Positions 34,457 through 41,286 of a stretch of 47,157 bases of DNA are shown here, in pieces. The first letter of the stretch is position 1, and every line of letters begins with the position of its first letter. The notes below the pieces were generated by a model, which worked only from the letters and a program-made list of their open reading frames with translations, made no database searches and had not been told where the DNA came from. Source of the stretch: Ruminococcus flavefaciens (lineage in GTDB: Bacteria; Bacillota; Clostridia; Oscillospirales; Ruminococcaceae); NCBI GenBank assembly GCA_023667045.1, contig JAMPAU010000001.1, positions 777,919-825,075 on the forward strand, read 5' to 3'. A program made the position numbers and the translations under genes.

Positions 34457-34477
34457 GATAAAAGGAGGAGATATAAT

Positions 34478-34900
34478 ATGGCTGATAATCACTCTAAGGA
34501 AGTTCGTAGTATGAATATGTCTCATATTCGCAGTACAAATACAAAACCAGAAATTATAGTATGCAAATATCTTTTTTCAAGGGGACTTCGATACAGAAAA
34601 AATGTAAAGACAATGCCAGGAAAACCAGATATTGTTCTTCGTAAGTATAATACTGTCATATTTGTAAACGGATGTTTTTGGCATAAACATAAATGTCCAA
34701 AATTTCACTGGCCACTTTCAAATACAGATTATTGGTATAAAAAAATTAATAATAATGTAGAGCGTGATAAAAAGAATATAGCTGAGTTGGAAAAAGAGGG
34801 TTGGAAAGTTATAGTTGTATGGGAATGCCAGCTGAAAAAAGATAAACGTGAAACAACTCTTTCGGAACTGATATCTGCTATAAAGCAAGACAAAAAATAA
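34478..34900 (+). CDS. vsr: Very short patch repair endonuclease
   Basis: Vsr nicks DNA next to T:G mismatches made when 5-methylcytosine deaminates. The 140-residue product has the family signatures SMNMSHIRSTNTKPEI, MPGKPDIVL (catalytic Asp), FVNGCFWHKHKCP (zinc and active-site His/Cys) and GWKVIVVWECQL. Length is normal. It is divergent from dcm, with both promoters in the 226-bp gap, so repair is supplied beside methylation. This supports dcm as an active methylase. Confidence 0.93.
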   Translation: MADNHSKEVRSMNMSHIRSTNTKPEIIVCKYLFSRGLRYRKNVKTMPGKPDIVLRKYNTVIFVNGCFWHKHKCPKFHWPLSNTDYWYKKINNNVERDKKNIAELEKEGWKVIVVWECQLKKDKRETTLSELISAIKQDKK

Positions 34901-34943
34901 ATAATTAAAATTATTTATTTTCAGTTGCTGTATAATATTTTTC

Positions 34944-34972
34944 TTGACAACTATCAAAATCTGCGCTATAAT
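34944..34972 (+). promoter_or_regulatory. Orphan promoter pointing out of island A
   Basis: TTGACA (34944-34949) and TATAAT (34967-34972) are 17 bases apart, both consensus. No coding gene on the plus strand follows until island B's excisionase at 36322. It may drive a small RNA, or transcribe into whatever lies across the attachment site. Confidence 0.6.
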
Positions 34973-35027
34973 ATAATCAAGTTGAAAGCCACCTGAAAAT
35001 TATTCTGATTAAAGTAAGTGCGTACTC

Positions 35028-35060
35028 GTGTTATCAGAACTGATAACAGACTGATAACGG
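35028..35060. repeat. Candidate integrase arm-type sites, right
   Basis: GTTATCAGAACTGATAAC is a perfect inverted pair with a 2-base centre, and a third copy ACTGATAACGG follows in direct orientation. The same word occurs twice at 25027-25050. The position, 100-130 bases inside the right attachment site, fits integrase arm sites. Confidence 0.5.
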
Positions 35061-35160
35061 AGCGATGACAGCGAGACCAACAAAGGCTAATACAGATAAT
35101 CAGGAACAAAATCGTGTATATTTTCCAAACAAAAAAGCTTAGGATTTACCAATCAATGTG

Positions 35161-35179
35161 GAGTGGGAATAATAAAATC
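35161..35179 (+). repeat. Attachment site copy between islands A and B
   Basis: GAGTGGGAATAATAAAATC repeats 24958-24976 exactly. The upstream GTG keeps the reading GTG-GAG-TGG-GAA-TAA, the last codons of guaA (VEWE). The site is the right end of island A and the left end of island B, so it should be a hybrid attachment site of a tandem array. Confidence 0.87.
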
Positions 35180-35270
35180 CCCGAAAAATAGGGCTGTATA
35201 TAGCCCAAAACTGTTATCATTTTGTTATTGTGGCAACGTTTTGGCAACAATTTACTAATTACTCAAAAAT

Positions 35271-35308
35271 AAAGAGTTATCTGATATTTTCATCGGATAA
35301 CTCTTTTT
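35271..35308. terminator. Terminator for the minus-strand repressor operon of island B
   Basis: AAAGAGTTATC pairs with GATAACTCTTT over 11 bp around a 14-base loop, followed by TTTATTTTATT on the plus strand and A-rich sequence on the other, so it may act both ways. Confidence 0.7.
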
Positions 35309-35311
35309 ATT

Positions 35312-35671
35312 TTATTTATTGTTGCACATACGGTTAAACGATTTCCAGAATTCGTTCCAATTAGGTGGAAATTCGCCTTGCCCATTACATACAACGGATA
35401 GCATATCTGTATTCATTTGAAAAGTCCAATAATCAGCAGGCGGAAGCCAATAAATTGGTGATTGATAATCATTCATATTCCAAAAGTCAATATTTAAATC
35501 TGCGATTTCGTTGCAGAAAGTATCTATTCCATTTGTAATATCAAAATGATGTTTTGTGCCGTTATCATAAATATCAATATAATATCTTCCATTTGATTCG
35601 GATAGTATTATATATTCAATGCATTCTTTACATCTTTGAACAGTATATTTGAAACCGTATAGCTTAGACAT
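35312..35671 (-). CDS. Small hypothetical protein coupled to the island B repressor
   Basis: The 119-residue soluble protein contains YIILSESNGRYYIDIYDNG, and is aromatic-rich with NWNEFWKSFNRMC at the C-terminus. I do not recognise it. Its start codon follows the repressor stop directly (TAAATG), so the two are co-translated. Island A has no counterpart in this position. A regulator partner or an antitoxin-like role is possible but unsupported. Confidence 0.6.
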   Translation of the reverse strand: MSKLYGFKYTVQRCKECIEYIILSESNGRYYIDIYDNGTKHHFDITNGIDTFCNEIADLNIDFWNMNDYQSPIYWLPPADYWTFQMNTDMLSVVCNGQGEFPPNWNEFWKSFNRMCNNK

Positions 35672-36160
35672 TTATACACCTTTCTTTTTTCTGCGAGCAG
35701 ATTCATTCCGTTCTGTCTCGGATTTCGGGTATCTGTATCGCCAGTCATCATATTCTTCACGGGTAATTTCTCCGTTGCGGTACTTCTGAGCCATTTCCTC
35801 CCACGGTGTGAGCAGACCTGTCATTTTGGTGTACATAGAGCCGTTCTGTCTGTTTACTCTTATGCAGATTTCACCATCAAGCGTGTCAATTCTCAGTCCG
35901 TATAAGTCCTCAATAGCGAAAAGCGTGTGCATCAGTCCTGTATAGCTGTCAATGTCGGGAACGTTGAGAGCCTCGGTTGATACATCAAGCGTATCTGCGA
36001 TTTTTTCAATCAAATCAGCTTTCGGAGTGCGTGAACCCGATTCATACTGTGCTATGCGAATATCAGCAGTTCTTTCAGAAAATCCCACTTTCAAGCCTAA
36101 AAACTTCTGTGTTATACCTCTGAGATTGCGGATAAAGCGTATTCTTTCACCTGTTGCCAT
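35672..36160 (-). CDS. XRE-family repressor of island B
   Basis: The 162-residue protein is homologous to the island A repressor: FIRNLRGITQKFLGLKVGFS, and IAQYESGSRTPKADLIEKIA in the helix-turn-helix. The C-terminal tail has YRNGEITREEYDDWRYRYPK, matching LADGTITPEEYLEWKMNFPK of island A. Start ATG 36160 has AGGAG upstream on the minus strand. It is divergent from an excisionase-integrase pair, the same layout as island A. Confidence 0.85.
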   Translation of the reverse strand: MATGERIRFIRNLRGITQKFLGLKVGFSERTADIRIAQYESGSRTPKADLIEKIADTLDVSTEALNVPDIDSYTGLMHTLFAIEDLYGLRIDTLDGEICIRVNRQNGSMYTKMTGLLTPWEEMAQKYRNGEITREEYDDWRYRYPKSETERNESARRKKKGV

Positions 36161-36321
36161 AAAAATTCCTCCTGATAAATAAAATTCAGTTCGACAATTT
36201 TAACAAATCCATTATAACATATTAGTTTAGTGATTGTCAAGATAGTAGAAATAAAAATATTTAGTATAATAGAAATATACTTAAACATAATAAGTTAATA
36301 AACGGAAAGGAGATGTGTGGA

Positions 36322-36528
36322 ATGTCTGATAAAAGTTTCATGCGTGTTGAGGACGTTGCCAAGGAACTGGACGTTTCAAAGTCCTATGCGTACAAAATTG
36401 TACAGCAACTCAATAAGGAACTCGCCGAAAAAGGTTATCTTACTATTTCGGGCAGAATCAACAGACAATATTTCCTCGAAAGAACCTGTTACAGCGGTAT
36501 TTCGGGAAAAAATGAAAGGAAGGGTTAA
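36322..36528 (+). CDS. Excisionase-like protein of island B
   Basis: The 68-residue helix-turn-helix protein matches the island A excisionase: RVEDVAKELDVSKSYAYKIV and GYLTISGRINRQYFLERT. ATG 36322 is preferred; the earlier ATG at 36313 sits within AAGGAG with no spacing. It ends just before the integrase start, as in island A. Confidence 0.78.
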   Translation: MSDKSFMRVEDVAKELDVSKSYAYKIVQQLNKELAEKGYLTISGRINRQYFLERTCYSGISGKNERKG

Positions 36529-36529
36529 T

Positions 36530-36940
36530 ATGTCAGTTTATAAGGACGGCAATAAGTGGCGTGTGATTTACCGCTATACTGATAGCCGTGGAGAACGTAA
36601 GCAGTCCCAAAAACGTGGTTTCAGTACCAAAAAAGAGGCTCAGGCGTGGGAACGTGAACAGATTAACAAAAAAGAGTCAAATCTTGATATGACTTTTGAG
36701 AGCTTTGCGGAAATTTATTTTTCCGATATGCAGAAGAGACTGAAAGAAAATACTTATCATACAAAGGAGCATATCCTCAGAACTAAGTTAATACCATTCT
36801 TTGGAAAGCTTAAAATGTGCGATATTCAGCCAAAAGACGTTGTTGCGTGGCAGAATGAAATGCTCAGCAGTTCTACAAAATCGGGTACACCTTATTCGCC
36901 TGTATATCTGAAAACGCTTCATAATCAGCTTAGTGCGGTG
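36530..36940 (+). pseudogene. int: Integrase of island B, cut off by the Mu-like prophage
   Basis: The first about 137 codons are a homologue of the island A integrase: SVYKDGNKWRVIYRY, GFSTKKEAQAWER, FAEIYFSDMQKRLKENTY, and LKTLHNQLSAV at the break. In island A that motif continues IFNHAVRFYDL, but here the frame runs into CELTDKTSKTVKAE and a stop at 36985. The break falls exactly where TGTG-rich prophage sequence begins. The catalytic domain is missing, so island B cannot self-excise from this side. The rest of the gene should lie beyond the prophage. Confidence 0.85.
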
Positions 36941-36968
36941 TGTGAATTAACAGACAAAACGTCAAAAA

Positions 36969-37036
36969 CGGTAAAAGCTGAATAAAGCCGGTAAAAAGCG
37001 GGTAATCAGTGGAAAACGGCGGTATATAGCTGAATA
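36969..37036 (+). repeat. Repeated motif at the prophage left end (candidate transposase sites)
   Basis: Three copies of a roughly 16-bp word occur within 100 bases of the end: GGTAAAAGCTGAATA (about 36970), GGTAAAAAGCGGGTAA (about 36990) and GGTATATAGCTGAATA (37021). Mu-type transposases bind three such sites at each end. The copies are imperfect. Confidence 0.6.
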
Positions 37037-37090
37037 TCCGGTGGGATAAAGTGAAAAATCTTGAAATTAAAATTTTTAACGTGTGAAAAT

Positions 37091-37135
37091 AAAAACCTCG
37101 ATTTTGGAGTAAAAGTCCAATTTTGAGGTTTTTTT
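37091..37135. terminator. Terminator-like hairpin near the prophage left end
   Basis: AAAACCTCGATTTTGGA pairs with TCCAATTTTGAGGTTTT (middle bases mismatched) around GTAAAAG, with T-run TTTTTTT on the plus side and AAAAA on the other. No gene reads into it from the left except the chimeric integrase. Confidence 0.55.
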
Positions 37136-37292
37136 AATTTTTCTTTAAAAAGCATTTAAATGCCGTTTAAAAAGTGTTTTAAGATTTTAAAAAATGGCAC
37201 AAATGGCTAAAAATAGCGTTTAAATTGATTTTGATAGTTTTTAAAGATTTTTGAAAATTAAGTTAAATTTAATTTGGATTAATAAAAATAAG

Positions 37293-37343
37293 GGGTGGCA
37301 ACTGGCAACTAAATTGATTGAGGGTAGCAACCAGTTGCCACCC
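37293..37343. repeat. Perfect 13-bp inverted repeat
   Basis: GGGTGGCAACTGG (37293-37305) pairs exactly with CCAGTTGCCACCC (37331-37343) around a 25-base loop. It is not followed by a T-run. It stands between the transposase-site region and the repressor gene. Confidence 0.6.
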
Positions 37344-37373
37344 TTGATTTTATACTATCTGTAATAAAAAATC

Positions 37374-37410
37374 AATCCGTCCGACATTATGATTATCGGA
37401 CGGATTTTTT
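37374..37410. terminator. Bidirectional terminator of the repressor gene
   Basis: AATCCGTCCGA pairs with TCGGACGGATT over 11 bp around CATTATGATTA, with TTTT on the plus side and AAAAAA on the minus side. It lies about 45 bases after the repressor stop. Confidence 0.75.
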
Positions 37411-37454
37411 GTTATCTCCTGCTTTTTTGAACGATTAATAGTAGTATATTACTT

Positions 37455-37901
37455 CTATATTGCGTCTTTTCTTTTTGCTTCTTCATCTTGCTTGCGTTTG
37501 TCTTCAATATCGCCCAAACGTTCGACATATCTTCTCTTTGGTTTTGCCTGCTCTGTAGCCTGTGATAACTTTGCCATAACATCCACGAAAATCTGTTTTG
37601 CATAGTCAGGAAGCTCGTTATAGAGTTTCATAAATTCGTCATCATCAACACTTTTTTCGATTCCCAGTACTTCCATTGTATTTGCTGGTAGTGGTGCAGG
37701 TTCTCGTCCTAATAAATAGTCAACTGTAACACCATAGAAATCGGCAATCTTTATAAGTGCATCAATCGACGGTTTTATAGTGTTATTTGGACGTTCATAT
37801 TTTTGGTACGAACTTAAATTGATGTCTAAAATTGTGGCAAGTTCTTGCTGTGTCAAGTGCTTTCGCTGACGTAATTCTTTTAAAATTTCGTTTATTTCCA
37901 T
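37455..37901 (-). CDS. XRE-family prophage repressor
   Basis: The 148-residue protein has a Cro/CI helix-turn-helix (RQRKHLTQQELATILDINLS, then YQKYERPNNTIKPSIDALIKIADFYGV). YLLGREP, typical of Firmicute phage repressors, comes next, and then a charged C-terminus. The start follows GGAGGTGA. It is divergent from the early transposition operon, across a 250-bp region with operator palindromes. By position it is the Mu-type lysogeny repressor. Confidence 0.88.
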   Translation of the reverse strand: MEINEILKELRQRKHLTQQELATILDINLSSYQKYERPNNTIKPSIDALIKIADFYGVTVDYLLGREPAPLPANTMEVLGIEKSVDDDEFMKLYNELPDYAKQIFVDVMAKLSQATEQAKPKRRYVERLGDIEDKRKQDEEAKRKDAI

Positions 37902-37924
37902 TATATCACCTCCATTCTATTTAT

Positions 37925-38097
37925 ATAATAGCAAAATTTTGCTATATTGTCAATAAGAATATGTGAATAAATTTCTAAAAACACTTTATATTAGCAAAAT
38001 TGTGCAATCTACACAAATTCAAACAGCAAAATTCATGCTATATTTTAGCAAAAAAAAGCTAAATGCTATTGACAAATTAGCAATATAGTGCTATAAT
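37925..38097. promoter_or_regulatory. Divergent promoters with five operator-like palindromes
   Basis: The word TAGCAAAATTTTGCTA (37929-37944) is a perfect palindrome. Related copies are TAGCAAAATTGTGCAA (37992-38007), CAGCAAAATTCATGCTA (38024-38040), TAGCAAAAAAAAGCTA (38046-38061) and TAGCAATATAGTGCTA (38078-38093). The leftward promoter has TTGACA (37948-37953, minus) and TATTAT (37925-37930), with the first palindrome between the boxes. The rightward promoter has TTGACA (38069-38074) and TATAAT (38092-38097), with the fifth palindrome between them. Both spacers are 17 bases. Confidence 0.75.
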
Positions 38098-38150
38098 ATA
38101 ATTACAGTAAGGACAACAGTCCAAAGCTGAAAAAGAAAGGAGGGTTGACA

Positions 38151-38339
38151 ATGAGCAAGGGCAACCGTGTAAAGCTCGAACACAAAGTTGAGGAACTCGA
38201 AAAAAGAGTTAAGCAGCTCGAAAGTGAGAGGGCAAAAAAAGACGGCAAGTTGAGCAAAGTCTTCAAATCAATACTCAACGTAGCCGCCACCGCCAAAACA
38301 GCAAAATTCATATTTGACTTGCTGAAATGGTTCATATGA
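38151..38339 (+). CDS. Small early protein with coiled coil
   Basis: The 62-residue product begins MSKGNRVK, then has a heptad-patterned helix (LEHKVEELEKRVKQLESER) and a hydrophobic C-terminal stretch (IFDLLKWFI). ATG 38151 is preferred over TTG 38145, which is too close to AAAGGAGGG. It is the first gene after the rightward early promoter. No function known. Confidence 0.6.
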   Translation: MSKGNRVKLEHKVEELEKRVKQLESERAKKDGKLSKVFKSILNVAATAKTAKFIFDLLKWFI

Positions 38340-38345
38340 GGGCAA

Positions 38346-38361
38346 TGGGGCGAAAGCCCCA
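38346..38361 (+). other. GAAA-tetraloop hairpin in the early operon
   Basis: TGGGGC pairs with GCCCCA around GAAA, directly after the 38151 gene. A similar GAAA hairpin follows the DUF6906-like gene at 42381-42400. Neither has a T-run, so they look like mRNA processing or stability elements. Confidence 0.5.
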
Positions 38362-38429
38362 CCCCTTTAAAGAATTATAACACGGTTTTATAGAATTGTC
38401 AACCCTCTTAATGAAAAGAGGTGCAGAAA

Positions 38430-38522
38430 TTGGACAAAATATTTGAACTTGTCACAATTATCACTAATTTTGTGTGTGATATTGCGGTAATCATCTATCT
38501 TTACAGACATTATGACGATTAA
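38430..38522 (+). CDS. 30-residue possible membrane peptide
   Basis: TTG 38430 follows AAAGAGGTGC. The predicted product is (M)DKIFELVTIITNF and then VCDIAVIIYLYRHYDD, mostly hydrophobic with a charged tail, as in a single short membrane helix. It overlaps the next ribosome binding site (TAAGGAGG). Too short to assign; evidence is the site, spacing and hydrophobic pattern. Confidence 0.4.
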   Translation: MDKIFELVTIITNFVCDIAVIIYLYRHYDD

Positions 38523-38535
38523 GGAGGCGGATTTT

Positions 38536-38679
38536 ATGACTGAAAAAGAAGTGCGTGAAACATACAATGACTGCTCAGAACGTGATAAAGTTTTTCTTAA
38601 GGCAGTGCTTGAGATGTTGGTTGCTATTTACTGCACAACGAAAATCAATGAAAAAGATAACAAGAATGAACGAAAGTAA
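38536..38679 (+). CDS. 47-residue early protein
   Basis: ATG 38536 follows AAGGAGGCGG. The product is MTEKEVRETYNDCSERDKVF followed by a helix (LKAVLEMLVAIYCTT) and a polar tail. No known family. It lies between the membrane peptide and the 38845 gene in the same direction. Confidence 0.5.
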   Translation: MTEKEVRETYNDCSERDKVFLKAVLEMLVAIYCTTKINEKDNKNERK

Positions 38680-38844
38680 AATAAAAAAAGGCTTCTGAAC
38701 GGTTGAGCCTAAATCAGCCGTATCCCATCGGCAGGAATACACAGCAGTCACCGACCAACGAGAATCGGAAACGATAGCAGACGGTAAAGGACGAGAGTGA
38801 AACAAGCTGAAAGAAACTTGAAAATAGAAAAGAGGTGCAGAAGT

Positions 38845-39201
38845 ATGAATTTTTTATGCAAGGCACAGGCGTATCTGAACAACGTTGTATCGACCGTTAA
38901 CTCGCTTGCAGGAATTGCAATGAGCGACGAACTCAAAGGCAACGCAGAGGCACAGTATAAGGTTATCAGAATGCTTGTCGAATGGGAACAGACAACCGCC
39001 GAATTTATCACGATCATGGAGTTTGATTCAGAACTTCCCAACGCTGTGGCAATCAGCAAACGCAAGTTTATCAACATCAACGAACGTCTGATTAAGCACT
39101 TAGAAAAAGAAATCCAGTCTCAGGGCTATCATTTTGACGATGTGATAACCACCCTGAAACTGGAAAACAGCACATTGGAGAAAGAAACACACTTTCTTTA
39201 A
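38845..39201 (+). CDS. Hypothetical prophage early protein
   Basis: The 118-residue helical protein (MNFLCKAQAYLNNVVSTVNS, EWEQTTAEFITIMEFDSELP) has no known motif. ATG 38845 is chosen because AAGAGGTGC lies upstream; the frame starts earlier but without a good site. It precedes the transposase gene, where Mu has its ner and other small early genes. Confidence 0.6.
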   Translation: MNFLCKAQAYLNNVVSTVNSLAGIAMSDELKGNAEAQYKVIRMLVEWEQTTAEFITIMEFDSELPNAVAISKRKFININERLIKHLEKEIQSQGYHFDDVITTLKLENSTLEKETHFL

Positions 39202-39260
39202 TGTCCGTTTTAAGTGTATCACAGAAATGTGAAAAAGTCAATACCTAAAAAGAAATTTTT

Positions 39261-39282
39261 GTCGGAGTGTACCTGCTCCGAC
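39261..39282 (+). other. Hairpin upstream of the transposase start
   Basis: GTCGGAG pairs perfectly with CTCCGAC around TGTACCTG, 15 bases before the TTG start of the transposase gene. It may tune transposase translation, since overproduction harms the host. Confidence 0.5.
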
Positions 39283-39297
39283 AGAAAGGAGAAAAAT

Positions 39298-41286
39298 TTG
39301 GACTACTTAACAGTTGCAGAAATGGCAGAGTTAAAAAAATGCTCTGTTCAATATATAAAAAGGGTTTGCAAAGAGGGTAAAATCCAAACAGAATTACAGC
39401 CACATCCACAGAATAAACAGCCCTGCTATATGATACCAATATCAGCACTGCCGGAAGACCTGCAAATGAAGTACTACGCCCGACTGAAAAAGGAAACCGG
39501 ACTCGAACCTGAACTCACGGAGAGCAAATCTGAAAAACCGACCAAAACCCGAAAGACATCAAGGAGTTTTGAGGAACTGTCCACCGACGAACGCACACGA
39601 CTTACTTTCTGGTGCGAGTTGCTACAGGAGTGGCAGGGCAGACGTTCGCAGTACAAAAGCAAGACAGAATTTGACCATAATTTTGTGGGAGAGTGCCGTC
39701 TAAAATACGAGGACATCGAAATCAGCGAACGCATACTTTACCGCAAGTGGACTGCCTACAAAAACGACGATTACGACGGAATTTTAGGTGTGCGTGGGGC
39801 GTGGAACAGAAACAACAGCACAATCCCCGAACCCGTCTGGAACGACTTCTTATACGAGTGGCTCGACGATAACCGTCCGACCGTTTCACTCTGTTATCGT
39901 TCAACAATCAAGTGGACGAGGGAATTTTATCCGGAACTGCTTGACCTGATACCCAGTGAAATGACGTTCCGCAGACGTATAGAAAAAGACGTTGCATATG
40001 CGGTCAAGACCCTGCTCCGTGACGGCGAAAAGGCTTTTTCCGACCGCTGTTTGCCGTATATAATGAGAATGTACGACAAACTCGAAGCCAACGACTGCTG
40101 GATTGCAGACAACCACACGTTTGACATACAATCGCTTGACGACGAAAACAAGGTACACAGACTTTATTTGACAGCTTTTCTTGATGCAAAATCCGGCGTA
40201 ATGACCGGCTGGAATATAACGGAAAGTCCAGATTCGCAGTCAACAATCCTTGCACTCAGGCACGGAATAATGAGATTCGGAATACCAAAATGCATTTACG
40301 TTGACAACGGACGTGAATTTCTTACGCATGACATCGGTGGAAAAGGTCACAGAACGCACGGTAAAAAAGGTGAAGAACAGCCCGAACCGCCGACCATTTT
40401 AAAACGTCTTGGAATTGAAATGCGTAACGCAATCGTCAGGAACGCCAAAGCAAAGCCGATTGAAAGAACATTCTACACGGTCAAGAACCAGTTTTCAAAG
40501 CTGTTTCTGGGATTCTGCGGAGGCACAATCCTTGAACGTAAAGAAAGCCTGAAACGCCGAATAAAAGACGGAAAACTCCCTCGTGACTACGAAATCAGAG
40601 AGATTTTCGATGCGTGGATTGACGGCGAGTACAATCTACAGGATTACGGCGGTTCAGAGACGTGCTACAAGGGACTTTCCCGACTTGACGTGTGGAATAA
40701 AACCTGCTCCGAAATGAGAAAAGCACCCGAATCCGCACTCAACCTCATGCTGATGAGAAGTACACGCAAGCAGAAAATCAAGCGTAACGGCGTGTATGTG
40801 ACGATATGCGGTGAAAAAATATGGTTCACAGAACCGAAAGAAACAATCATGAACCTTGAAAAAGAGGTCTATGTAAGGTATGACCCTGCCGACCTCAGAA
40901 CCGTCAGACTTTACGATGCAGAAACTGATAAATTTATGTTCACGTGGGGCATTGCTGACGGACTTATGGCGGACTATCTCGAAGAAAATCATGAAACGGT
41001 CGCCAGTGCAAACGCTCTCATCAGAGAAACGAAAAAGTTTGTGCGTGAACAAGCAAAGGGAACGGTCACGGCACTTTCAAATCAGCAGAGACTTTCGCTT
41101 CTTGACATGGAAGTCCGCAAGGCACAATCCGAAAAAGACGAGAATTTCCGCATAATCCAGCCAAAACGCATAACTTTTGTCACACTGAACGAAGAACAAC
41201 AAGAGCTTATGGCGGTCGGTGCTGAATACGTGACCATCGACCTTGAAAAAATGACGAAAAATTCAGAAATGAGGAAAAATAAATGA
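39298..41286 (+). CDS. Mu-type transposase (MuA-like, DDE)
   Basis: This enzyme cuts and joins the prophage ends. The 662-residue product is very close to MuA's 663. It has an N-terminal helix-turn-helix (LTVAEMAELKKCSVQYIKRV) and a winged DNA-binding part (FRRRIEKDVAYAVKTLL). The DDE retroviral integrase-like core has Asp in CWIADNHTFDIQ (about 271), Asp in IYVDNGREF (about 336) and Glu in AKPIERTF (about 390). A C-terminal beta-barrel holds VYVRYDPADLRTVRLYDAET. TTG 39298 is used: AAAGGAG lies 7-8 bases upstream, while the ATG further upstream has none. It overlaps the MuB-like gene by 4 bases. Confidence 0.92.
   Translation: MDYLTVAEMAELKKCSVQYIKRVCKEGKIQTELQPHPQNKQPCYMIPISALPEDLQMKYYARLKKETGLEPELTESKSEKPTKTRKTSRSFEELSTDERTRLTFWCELLQEWQGRRSQYKSKTEFDHNFVGECRLKYEDIEISERILYRKWTAYKNDDYDGILGVRGAWNRNNSTIPEPVWNDFLYEWLDDNRPTVSLCYRSTIKWTREFYPELLDLIPSEMTFRRRIEKDVAYAVKTLLRDGEKAFSDRCLPYIMRMYDKLEANDCWIADNHTFDIQSLDDENKVHRLYLTAFLDAKSGVMTGWNITESPDSQSTILALRHGIMRFGIPKCIYVDNGREFLTHDIGGKGHRTHGKKGEEQPEPPTILKRLGIEMRNAIVRNAKAKPIERTFYTVKNQFSKLFLGFCGGTILERKESLKRRIKDGKLPRDYEIREIFDAWIDGEYNLQDYGGSETCYKGLSRLDVWNKTCSEMRKAPESALNLMLMRSTRKQKIKRNGVYVTICGEKIWFTEPKETIMNLEKEVYVRYDPADLRTVRLYDAETDKFMFTWGIADGLMADYLEENHETVASANALIRETKKFVREQAKGTVTALSNQQRLSLLDMEVRKAQSEKDENFRIIQPKRITFVTLNEEQQELMAVGAEYVTIDLEKMTKNSEMRKNK

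Larger units (their letters stand above)
24958..35179. mobile_element. Island A: mobilizable guaA-integrated element (10.2 kb)
   Basis: The 19-bp direct repeats bound the segment. It encodes a repressor, an excisionase-like protein, a tyrosine integrase, a MobC-like protein, a RepA-like ATPase (broken), an oriT-like region and a MobV relaxase. There are no mating-pore genes, so it would need a helper. The cargo is the Z1/PLD/Dcm/Vsr cluster, which is visibly more AT-rich than the mobility genes. An identical start is shared with island B to the right. Confidence 0.87.

Noticed and set aside
37412-37603. Minus-strand 63-residue frame overlapping the repressor
   Set aside because: It overlaps the repressor in another frame, has no ribosome binding site and crosses the terminator at 37374-37410.
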